The notes under the pieces are model-generated. The model saw nothing but the letters and a program-made list of their open reading frames with translations, was not told where the DNA came from and searched no databases. A stretch of 6,045 nt of DNA from Balneolia bacterium (GTDB lineage Bacteria; Bacteroidota; Rhodothermia; Balneolales; Cyclonatronaceae). Below are positions 1 to 5,125 of this stretch, one piece after another. The DNA is taken from contig PXAI01000355.1 in the NCBI GenBank assembly GCA_003567135.1, forward strand, positions 1 to 6,045, in the 5' to 3' direction. The position numbers and the translations under genes are program-made. Positions within the stretch are counted from its first letter, which is position 1. Each line of letters begins with the position of its first letter.

Positions 1-440
1 CTAATGCCGCGTTTGCAGCGGGCCAGGTTGGCTTTAAATATCTCTCGGAATCTGCCCCCACATCCCTCAAACATCATCACTATTTCGGGTATTTTTTTCT
101 GGGGGGATTTCTTATCACGCTACCCTCATGGCTCATTTTCGGGGATAGCACCATGCTGCCGGATACAACACTTCAGTGGGGGATTCTGATCTGGCTCGGA
201 CTCGGCGCATCCGGCCTCGGACTATTTCTCTGGAATAAAGGCGGAACCCTGGTGGATGGCGGCACGCTTGCGGTTATGAACAATATGCTGATACCGGCCG
301 GCCTGCTTGTGAATATCATCATATGGAACCGGGATGCCGATTTATTCCGGCTTTCCATCGGCGCGGCTGTCCTGCTGCTCTCACTATGGATAAACTACCG
401 GTTTTCGCGGGATGCAAAGAAGGTTCTTCACGCAGGATGA
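1..440 (+). CDS. EamA/DMT-family membrane transporter, C-terminal part (5' end outside window)
   Basis: The frame is open from the window edge (first full codon at position 3) to the TGA at 438-440, giving 145 visible residues. The gene starts upstream, and the ATG at 153 is internal because the frame upstream of it reads on as membrane-protein sequence (AAFAAGQVGFKYL). At least four hydrophobic segments are visible, around residues 27-48, 59-77, 84-105 and 109-130. The stretch SGLGLFLWNKG followed by GTLAVMNN and IPAGLLVN is the pattern I know from the second EamA repeat of drug/metabolite transporters, which export or exchange small molecules across the inner membrane. The substrate cannot be told. 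The tail is basic (RFSRDAKK), as expected for a cytoplasmic C-terminus. The stop lies two bases before a repeat-bounded element. Family assignment is from recalled motif style; four-helix similarity to other DMT proteins is the main alternative. Confidence 0.8.
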   Translation, partial: NAAFAAGQVGFKYLSESAPTSLKHHHYFGYFFLGGFLITLPSWLIFGDSTMLPDTTLQWGILIWLGLGASGLGLFLWNKGGTLVDGGTLAVMNNMLIPAGLLVNIIIWNRDADLFRLSIGAAVLLLSLWINYRFSRDAKKVLHAG

Positions 441-445
441 TTTAA

Positions 446-459
446 CCCGGATTATTCAC
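446..459 (+). repeat. Left arm of 14-bp perfect inverted repeat
   Basis: CCCGGATTATTCAC pairs exactly with 593-606 on the opposite strand. It is the likely left terminus of the MITE-like element. Confidence 0.75.
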
Positions 460-519
460 CAAGAATTTTATCAGCTTTAACGCAGCCATCGGGAAAAAGT
501 CGCCGTCTTTTGATACACC

Positions 520-543
520 CAAATTTGAGAGAATACAAATTTG
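520..543. repeat. Twin CAAATTTG palindromes
   Basis: The 8-bp palindrome CAAATTTG occurs at 520-527 and again at 536-543, with 8 bases between. It is therefore both a direct and an inverted repeat, with centres 16 bp apart. It could form an 8-bp stem or be a double operator-like site. It lies inside the MITE-like element, and no T-tract follows, so it is not a standard terminator. Confidence 0.5.
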
Positions 544-592
544 TTCTAAGTTAAAATATGTCAAATATTTATGTTGCATATTTTGCTGCTTC

Positions 593-606
593 GTGAATAA
601 TCCGGG
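593..606 (-). repeat. Right arm of 14-bp perfect inverted repeat
   Basis: GTGAATAATCCGGG is the exact reverse complement of 446-459. It is the likely right terminus of the MITE-like element. Confidence 0.75.
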
Positions 607-661
607 ATAAGAAAATCGTCTGATCCGCTGCATGACCTTATATCAGGCTGAACCGGAGGCT

Positions 662-669
662 TAGTTTTG
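662..669 (+). promoter_or_regulatory. Possible Bacteroidota-type -7 box
   Basis: TAGTTTTG matches TAnnTTTG, the -7 element known for the Bacteroidota primary sigma factor. I see no clear TTG/TTTG -33 element at the right distance upstream. If used, it would give a leader of about 175 bases before the protease start. Short degenerate match, weak support. Confidence 0.2.
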
Positions 670-754
670 AAAGGTTAAAGATCATTGTAATCAACAGGTT
701 AGCGACTTATTATTATCGTTTATTATAGAATCGGGGTAACTTTATTTTTTTTGG

Positions 755-760
755 TATAAT
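755..760 (+). promoter_or_regulatory. Possible -10 box (TATAAT)
   Basis: A perfect TATAAT lies in an AT-rich stretch 91 bases ahead of the protease ATG. No recognisable -35 hexamer is found about 17 bases upstream (that position reads CGGGGT), so this is a weak promoter candidate for the protease gene. Confidence 0.25.
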
Positions 761-850
761 ACAGGGGAGAGAAACATGTTGCCCATTCGCATATCAGCGC
801 CCTTCCTCCGGCACTGAAATGCTTATCATCCGAAACCAAGCTAACCTGAT

Positions 851-3169
851 ATGAAACGATTTACGATACTGTTTCTGGCCATTTGCGCCCATTTTGCCTT
901 GTATCCCGCCAACCTGACCGCGCAGACAACCGAAGCCGAAATCAGGCAGGCTGTTGAAACGAAGCTCAGCCCGAAAATGAGAATGATCTACAACCAGGCT
1001 CATGATCTTCAGAATAAGGGGGATTCGTTTAACGCCGCACTTCTCACGGCACGTTTTCCGTCGCTGAGTTGGAGCGCTCAGGGTGATCCGGAAGTACTCG
1101 CATTCGTGAAAATTGCGCCCGGAGCCAATATCGGCGCGCTGGAATCAGACGGCATTCAGAAAAGAAGGCAGTCGGGGGATGTGATCACGGCGCGGATTAA
1201 TCTCAGCAAAATCGATGCAGCGCTGATGAGTTCGGATGTGCTGCGGATTGAGCCTGCGCAGTCTGTAGAGTACAATCATAACCGCTCGGTGATTGAAACC
1301 AGGGCACACCGCGTACACGAAGCGCACTGGATCAGCGAAGAGCTTCGCGGCGAAGATATCATCGTTGGCGTGATCGATTCTGCGCTGGATGTGTATCATC
1401 CCGATTTCAGCGACGAGGACGGTTCGCGCGTGCTTTGGTACATGTTTTATGATCCGGAGCAGGACATCGTGGAATTTTCTCAGGATGATATCAACAACGA
1501 GGTGCCGGGCGTGGCCGAAGCCACCGACGTGCTCGGGCACGGTACGTTTGTTGCCGGAACGGCGGTCGGTAACGGAAACGCGTGGTCGGAATACGGGGGG
1601 ATGGCACCCCGGGCCGATCTCATTTTCTTCGGCCTCGAAACCGCGCTGAATTTCCCGGAAAACCGTCCGGCTCCCAACTTTGTGGACACCACGCCGCTGG
1701 ATATTGCGCTGGCTGAGGGCGTATCTCACATCTTCGAAAAAGCCGATGAACTTGATCGTCCGGCCGTGGTAAATATCAGTCTGGGGAATCACAGTGGCCC
1801 GCACGACGGAACTTCGCTGGCCGAGCAGTTTATTTCCAATCAGGTTGCTCCGGGCCGTATTATCGTGGCAAGCGCGGGAAATTCCGGGGGTACATACAGA
1901 AGCGCGATGGCAAATCTTTCTTCAAACAGCGAAAGCACAGCCGTCGCGCCGTTTTTCCGGCAGCAGGGTGATATCGAAGCCTGGTACGATGCAGGCCTGA
2001 TCGACTCATTCAGGCTGGCCGTATATCAGTCGGATGTTTCAGGATACACGCTTATTGACGAAACCGATTGGATTGATGTTGGTACCGAAGGCTCGGGCGA
2101 ATTTTTCGAAGATGAAACGCTGTTGGTAAACGTATTTTGGGATGCGCTCGAAACCGAAAATCCGGAAAACGGCGATGGCAATATTGTAATCAGCGCTGAT
2201 TTCCAGTCGGGAGTCGGTGAAAGCATCGAAAGTTTTCCATTGGTGATCACATTCCGCACCACGGATCAGAGCGGTAGGATCAATCTATGGTCGGGCGACG
2301 CCGGATTTTACCCCGAGGATTTCGGTGATATAGCTGAAAACCTGATTCCGGGCGGCGCCGCGTATTCGATTGAGTTCCCGGCCACGGCACACAACGTTGT
2401 AGTAGCAGGGTCGTACATATCCAAAAATCAGTGGGTTGATTTTAACGGGAATGTCCGGAATCTCACGGTAAATGATGATCCGTTTTATGGCGGCGGCGGG
2501 GATGTCGCGACCGTAGGCAAACTTTCCACATTCAGCAGTAAGGGCCCCACGCGCGACGGCCGTATGCTTCCGCACCTGATCACCCCGGGCGAGATGATAT
2601 TTTCAACGTTTTCAGAGTCCTCATCCGCCTCATCTTCAGAAGTGCTTGAAGGATTGCGTTATGTTGGCTCGCGCGGAACCAGTCGTGCTGCGGCACACGT
2701 AACCGGCGCCATCGCGCTGATGCTCCAGGCCAAGCCCGATCTCGAATTCGAGCGGATCATCGACATTTTTGATCTTTCCGGCAGAGAAGACGAATTCACC
2801 GGAACGCTGCCAAACAACCAGGCCGGATTCGGAAAACTGCACACCGAACTCGCCGTAGTTTACAGCAAAAATTTCCCAACCGGAACCGGTGACGAGACCC
2901 TGCCACAGCAGGTTGAGCTCTACCAGAATTATCCCAACCCGTTCAATCCCGTAACGCAAATCCGCTACGAACTGCCGCAAGCCGGCGATGTCCGCCTCGA
3001 CGTATTCAACGTACTCGGCCAGCGCGTCGCCACCCTCGTCGACGGCCTCCAAAACTCCGGCACTCACACCGTAACCTTCGACGCCTCACGTCTATCAAGC
3101 GGCGTATACATTTATCGCCTCCGGGCCGGAAATGCGGTTATTACGAGGAAAATGATGTTGGTGAAGTGA
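851..3169 (+). CDS. Secreted subtilisin-like (S8) serine protease with T9SS type A sorting domain
   Basis: This is a 772-residue extracellular peptidase precursor. Residues 1-24 form a signal peptide (KRF, hydrophobic core, likely cut after LTA-Q), which supports the ATG at 851 although no Shine-Dalgarno is visible. Residues about 80-142 look like an I9-type inhibitory prodomain. The catalytic domain shows Asp176 (VIDSALD..HPDF), His230 (GHGTFVAG), the oxyanion Asn344 (SAGNSGG) and Ser611 (GTSRAAAHVTG). The usual GTSMAAPH reads GTSRAAAH here, so the Met and Pro are replaced while the nucleophile stays. About 266 residues separate Asn344 from Ser611, far more than in subtilisin. A beta-rich, acidic stretch around 365-475 suggests an inserted jelly-roll-like domain. 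Residues 683-772 are the T9SS sorting domain (YPNPFNP at 694-700, ending in KMMLVK), so the product is expected at the surface or in the medium. The family is clear, the substrate unknown. Confidence 0.95.
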   Translation: MKRFTILFLAICAHFALYPANLTAQTTEAEIRQAVETKLSPKMRMIYNQAHDLQNKGDSFNAALLTARFPSLSWSAQGDPEVLAFVKIAPGANIGALESDGIQKRRQSGDVITARINLSKIDAALMSSDVLRIEPAQSVEYNHNRSVIETRAHRVHEAHWISEELRGEDIIVGVIDSALDVYHPDFSDEDGSRVLWYMFYDPEQDIVEFSQDDINNEVPGVAEATDVLGHGTFVAGTAVGNGNAWSEYGGMAPRADLIFFGLETALNFPENRPAPNFVDTTPLDIALAEGVSHIFEKADELDRPAVVNISLGNHSGPHDGTSLAEQFISNQVAPGRIIVASAGNSGGTYRSAMANLSSNSESTAVAPFFRQQGDIEAWYDAGLIDSFRLAVYQSDVSGYTLIDETDWIDVGTEGSGEFFEDETLLVNVFWDALETENPENGDGNIVISADFQSGVGESIESFPLVITFRTTDQSGRINLWSGDAGFYPEDFGDIAENLIPGGAAYSIEFPATAHNVVVAGSYISKNQWVDFNGNVRNLTVNDDPFYGGGGDVATVGKLSTFSSKGPTRDGRMLPHLITPGEMIFSTFSESSSASSSEVLEGLRYVGSRGTSRAAAHVTGAIALMLQAKPDLEFERIIDIFDLSGREDEFTGTLPNNQAGFGKLHTELAVVYSKNFPTGTGDETLPQQVELYQNYPNPFNPVTQIRYELPQAGDVRLDVFNVLGQRVATLVDGLQNSGTHTVTFDASRLSSGVYIYRLRAGNAVITRKMMLVK
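2897..3166 (+). other. T9SS type A C-terminal sorting domain (within protease)
   Basis: Residues 683-772 carry the order of motifs typical of this domain: LPQQVELYQNYPNPFNP, then RYELP, VFNVLGQRVATLV, GVYIYRL and a final basic KMMLVK. In known systems this domain directs cargo through the type IX translocon and is removed on export. Codon choice changes inside it, with strongly C-ending codons from about 2950 to 3090. Confidence 0.9.
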
Positions 3170-3170
3170 A

Positions 3171-3198
3171 TTCAAAGTTCAAAATGCAAAATTAAAAA
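3171..3198. repeat. Degenerate 7-bp tandem repeat (TTCAAAA type)
   Basis: Four adjacent heptamers TTCAAAG, TTCAAAA, TGCAAAA and TTAAAAA begin two bases after the protease stop. Similar low-complexity strings are common after genes in Bacteroidota-like genomes. Confidence 0.55.
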
Positions 3199-3215
3199 TG
3201 GCCGGTTCGCGCCTG

Positions 3216-3232
3216 CCCCGATCGATTCGGGG
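3216..3232. repeat. GC-rich hairpin after protease gene
   Basis: CCCCGA (3216-3221) pairs with TCGGGG (3227-3232) around a 5-base loop. No T-run follows on either strand, so it is a REP-like hairpin or RNA 3'-end protector, not a clear intrinsic terminator. Confidence 0.4.
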
Positions 3233-3274
3233 GAGGGAACGATTTTAGATTTGCGATGTGGTCAGGGTTCGAAG

Positions 3275-3296
3275 ATTTGATAATTTGACAATTTGA
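3275..3296. repeat. ATTTGA units at 8-bp period
   Basis: ATTTGA occurs at 3275-3280, 3283-3288 and 3291-3296, exactly 8 bases apart, with changing two-base spacers. It is a short degenerate tandem array. Confidence 0.45.
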
Positions 3297-3328
3297 AGAT
3301 TAGCCAGTAGTTGAATAGAGCCGATAGG

Positions 3329-3373
3329 AATTGCAGATCGGCGACGTGCGATTAGTGATCTGAGATTTTTTTT
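3329..3373 (+). terminator. Possible intrinsic terminator of the protease gene
   Basis: CAGATC (3334-3339) pairs with GATCTG (3357-3362) around a 17-base loop, and pairing can extend outward with one mismatch and a G-U pair. A run of eight T follows at 3366-3373. The stem is short and AT-rich and lies about 160 bases past the stop, so it is only a candidate. Confidence 0.3.
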
Positions 3374-3403
3374 GGAATCGGAGAAATTAGCCGATCGCAG
3401 AAC

Positions 3404-3421
3404 CGACCCCGGATGGGGTCG
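3404..3421. repeat. Hairpin with GGAT loop
   Basis: CGACCCC (3404-3410) pairs perfectly with GGGGTCG (3415-3421) around the 4-base loop GGAT. This compact GC stem is typical of extragenic palindromes. No T-run follows. Confidence 0.45.
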
Positions 3422-3451
3422 AATACGAGTAACCTCGGATGCAGAAGCCGC

Positions 3452-3481
3452 AGCCCGGACAAGGCTTCGAAATCCGGGGCT
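3452..3481. repeat. Hairpin with one bulge
   Basis: AGCCCGGA (3452-3459) pairs with TCCGGGGCT (3473-3481), leaving one bulged G at 3476 and a 13-base loop that itself contains the palindrome TTCGAA. Confidence 0.4.
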
Positions 3482-3536
3482 TACGAAACTCACGAAAATG
3501 GCCCGAGCTGAGGTGTTGCCAGTGATTACCATCGTG

Positions 3537-3550
3537 CCGACGGGTCGGGA
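3537..3550 (+). repeat. 14-base direct repeat, copy 1 (CCGACGGGTCGGGA)
   Basis: CCGACGGGTCGGGA recurs exactly at 3775-3788. The unit contains a small CCGAC/GTCGG stem, suggesting the same extragenic repeat family landed twice. Confidence 0.5.
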
Positions 3551-3566
3551 AGACCGTTGTCCGCAG

Positions 3567-3632
3567 TAACTCTTGGAGGGTTTCTGCGAAATCGTGAACA
3601 TATCCCCAAAATCGAAAACCCTCCAAGAGTTA
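3567..3632. repeat. Perfect 17-bp dyad with 32-base spacer (REPIN-like)
   Basis: The arm at 3567-3583 (TAACTCTTGGAGGGTTT) is the exact reverse complement of 3616-3632. The 32 bases between are not strongly structured. Two short inverted copies with a spacer of this size match the layout of REPINs, which are REP pairs moved by RAYT transposases. A recognition dyad or RNA 3' stem is the alternative. There is no T-tract on either side. Confidence 0.6.
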
Positions 3633-3729
3633 GGTTCCGCGGGTAATCGTGAAAATCGCGGATGGTTCCTGGTGGCTATTACCGGTAAACGGTAAATTAG
3701 CCTTTGGCACCAAAACCTGTCATCCCGCA

Positions 3730-3754
3730 AACATCCGCGGCGGAGCCGGATGTT
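3730..3754. repeat. 8-bp hairpin inside the 142-bp element
   Basis: AACATCCG (3730-3737) pairs with CGGATGTT (3747-3754) around a 9-base GC-rich loop. Confidence 0.45.
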
Positions 3755-3770
3755 ATGTCGGCGAGTAATT

Positions 3771-3790
3771 CGTCCCGACGGGTCGGGACG
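3771..3790. repeat. Strong GC hairpin inside the 142-bp element
   Basis: CGTCCCGA (3771-3778) pairs with TCGGGACG (3783-3790) around CGGG. It contains the second copy of the CCGACGGGTCGGGA repeat (3775-3788). No T-run follows on either strand. Confidence 0.55.
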
Positions 3791-3901
3791 TCCAAAGGCC
3801 GCCGCATCATATCGTGAACCAATTGTTCCTGAATTACTTCCAGCCCGATTGCGGGATGACGCCAATGGAGGCGCAGGCAACGAATTCGAAAATCAACGAA
3901 A

Positions 3902-3932
3902 CCCGCAACTCTTCCATTCCCGCAACTCTTCC
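3902..3932. repeat. 14-base direct repeat at 17-base period
   Basis: CCCGCAACTCTTCC occurs at 3902-3915 and 3919-3932, immediately downstream of the minus-strand lipoprotein stop. It is a short tandem duplication. Confidence 0.5.
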
Positions 3933-3933
3933 C

Positions 3934-5121
3934 CTAACTCCCCAACACCGCCCTCACCAGCGCATTTCGTTTTCTGCTGTACTCTCCGCTGGTTGCTTCG
4001 GGGCGGTAGCTGAGGATGATGATGGCCATATCCTCTTCAGGATGAATGAACATGAACTGGCCGAAGATGCCGGAGGCAACGAATGAGCCGCCTTCGCTGA
4101 GCCACCAGAAGTATCCGTAGTTATCGACGGCTCCGGGCTGGGTGGATTCCTGAATCCAGTTTTCTGGCAGGATACGTTCGCCATTGTCGGTAACGCCGTC
4201 GCGGAGCGCGATGCGCACCATTCGGCCATAATCCTGGAGCGTGGCGCTGATGCAGCATCCCCCGAATTCAAGATCATCTTCTCCGAGCAGCGCCCAGTTG
4301 CCGTCTTGTTCAAAACCGAACGGTTTCCAGATGCGCTCTGAGGCGTATTCTGCCAGCGGCATTCCGATAGCTTCGCGTAAAACCGCTCCGGCAACGTTGG
4401 TTTCGCCGGTGTTATAGTTGAAGGCGGTTCCCGGCGGCGCCACGCGATCGAGCGTAGCCATATAGCTGATGGCCGATGCTCCCGAGGTCAGCGTATCGAG
4501 CCTGGAAACGTGCGATTCGGGATCGGTATAGTCCTCATTCCACTCCACGCCGGATGACATCTGAAGCACGTGGCGGATCGTTACATCATCATAGGCCGAA
4601 CCCTCAAGTTCCGGCAGATAATTCGTAACAGGATCATCCAGAGAGTCGATATATCCATCCTTAACGGCCGCTCCGTAAAGTAGCGAAACCACCGTTTTGG
4701 CCACGGAAAACGTCATCCACGGCGTTGAGGCGGTGATGCCATCCGCGTAGTATTCGTAAACAATTTCATCATCCCGCAAAATCAGCATCCCCGCCACGTA
4801 TTCTTCCTCAACAAACTCAGCGAGCGTACCCGTGCTGCCGTTATACCGGATCGGCAGGCCGGTCAGCATCTCTGCAGAGTAGGTAAACTCATGCGCCGAA
4901 GTGCCGGCGGAAATGGTCCGCACAGGATAAACCTTGCCGAAATTCTGATACGCGTAAAACTGCTGTTCGGTATTCCACTGGAGTGTCGGCGTATTGCGCA
5001 GTGATTCAATCATCGCCTGCTCTTCGGCATCAGTCGTGTCAGTTTTTTCCGTGGATTCTCCGCATGAAACAAGCAGGAGGATGATCTTCAGAAATACGGC
5101 GATTCGTATAAAGTGCGACAT
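3934..5121 (-). CDS. NylB-like serine hydrolase lipoprotein (beta-lactamase family)
   Basis: This is a 395-residue protein of the serine beta-lactamase-like family (PF00144 type), closest in style to 6-aminohexanoate-dimer hydrolases and EstB-like esterases. The start is placed at ATG 5121 because it gives a lipoprotein signal (SHFIRIAVFLKIILLLVSC, lipobox LVSC, Cys20). The frame is open further, to ATG 5196, but the extra 25 residues would hide the signal. The nucleophile motif is SVAK (Ser139, Lys142), the second motif is Tyr236 in FNYNTGE, and GIFGQ (351-355) marks the third active-site strand. It should sit in the envelope, facing the periplasm or the surface. It begins 4 bases after the upstream glycosyltransferase stop, with no Shine-Dalgarno, so translational coupling is likely. 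The substrate (ester, amide or peptide) cannot be told. A true beta-lactamase is unlikely, given the loose second and third motifs. Confidence 0.88.
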   Translation of the reverse strand: MSHFIRIAVFLKIILLLVSCGESTEKTDTTDAEEQAMIESLRNTPTLQWNTEQQFYAYQNFGKVYPVRTISAGTSAHEFTYSAEMLTGLPIRYNGSTGTLAEFVEEEYVAGMLILRDDEIVYEYYADGITASTPWMTFSVAKTVVSLLYGAAVKDGYIDSLDDPVTNYLPELEGSAYDDVTIRHVLQMSSGVEWNEDYTDPESHVSRLDTLTSGASAISYMATLDRVAPPGTAFNYNTGETNVAGAVLREAIGMPLAEYASERIWKPFGFEQDGNWALLGEDDLEFGGCCISATLQDYGRMVRIALRDGVTDNGERILPENWIQESTQPGAVDNYGYFWWLSEGGSFVASGIFGQFMFIHPEEDMAIIILSYRPEATSGEYSRKRNALVRAVLGS

Positions 5122-5125
5122 CAGT

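Larger units (their letters stand above)
442..610. mobile_element. MITE-like element with ~24-bp terminal inverted repeats
   Basis: A perfect 14-bp inverted repeat is present: CCCGGATTATTCAC at 446-459 and its reverse complement at 593-606. Pairing continues inward with mismatches to about 465/587 and outward for three of four more bases. The bases just outside the perfect arms are TTAA (442-445) and ATAA (607-610). These could be a decayed 4-bp target duplication or part of the repeat. The interior is AT-rich with no transposase. The size (about 160-170 bp), terminal repeats and position right after a stop codon fit a non-autonomous element mobilised in trans. A large cruciform or regulatory dyad is the alternative. 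No second copy is in the window, so mobility is inference. Confidence 0.5.
441..850. other. Intergenic region between transporter and protease; no gene seen
   Basis: This 410-base stretch is AT-rich and holds no convincing gene. Its first part (442-610) is the inverted-repeat-bounded element listed separately. The rest (611-850) is the presumed promoter and leader of the protease gene. It contains a TAnnTTTG match at 662-669, a TATAAT at 755-760, and a 9-bp dyad whose right arm ends two bases before the protease ATG. A 63-codon minus-strand frame at 442-633 runs through both ends of the element and resembles no family I recognise. Confidence 0.6.
3719..3860. repeat. 142-bp extragenic element bounded by 12-bp inverted repeat
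   Basis: GTCATCCCGCAA (3719-3730) and its exact reverse complement (3849-3860) enclose two further hairpins, at 3730-3754 and 3771-3790. The nested arrangement suggests a structured repeat element and not chance. The element sits between convergent genes, and no protein is supported inside it. Confidence 0.5.
3170..3933. other. Convergent intergenic region packed with repeats and hairpins; no gene supported
   Basis: About 760 bases lie between the stops of two convergent genes. In order, they hold TTCAAAA-type 7-bp tandem units (3171-3198), a GC hairpin (3216-3232), ATTTGA units at period 8 (3275-3296), a hairpin plus T-tract (3329-3373), hairpins at 3404-3421 and 3452-3481, a 17-bp dyad (3567-3632), a 142-bp element bounded by a 12-bp inverted repeat (3719-3860), and a 14-base direct repeat (3902-3932). 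A minus-strand frame of 211 codons (3880-3245) crosses all this, but its protein looks like translated repeat DNA. It is best read as accumulated extragenic repeats. Confidence 0.6.

Noticed and set aside
153..155. ATG 153 as the start of the small membrane protein
   Set aside because: The same frame is open upstream to the edge and encodes more transporter-like sequence, including another hydrophobic segment.
553..584. AAAATATG/CATATTTT inverted repeat with 16-base loop
   Set aside because: Pure AT arms in AT-rich DNA are expected by chance, and nothing near it supports a function.
442..633. 63-codon minus-strand frame in the transporter-protease gap
   Set aside because: It runs end to end through the inverted-repeat element, and its last residues come from the terminal repeat. 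No ribosome binding site or known family.
1145..1804. Minus-strand open frame of 219 codons inside the protease gene
   Set aside because: It is a shadow of the strongly supported S8 protease reading frame. Its protein has no recognisable domain and is rich in Arg and His, as antisense frames often are.
3171..3300. CRISPR-like array
   Set aside because: The repeat units are only 6-8 bases, adjacent and degenerate, with no spacers of CRISPR size and no cas genes.
3771..3790. Strong GC hairpin as terminator of the minus-strand operon
   Set aside because: No T-run follows it on either strand, and it is nested in a repeat element, so terminator function is not supported.
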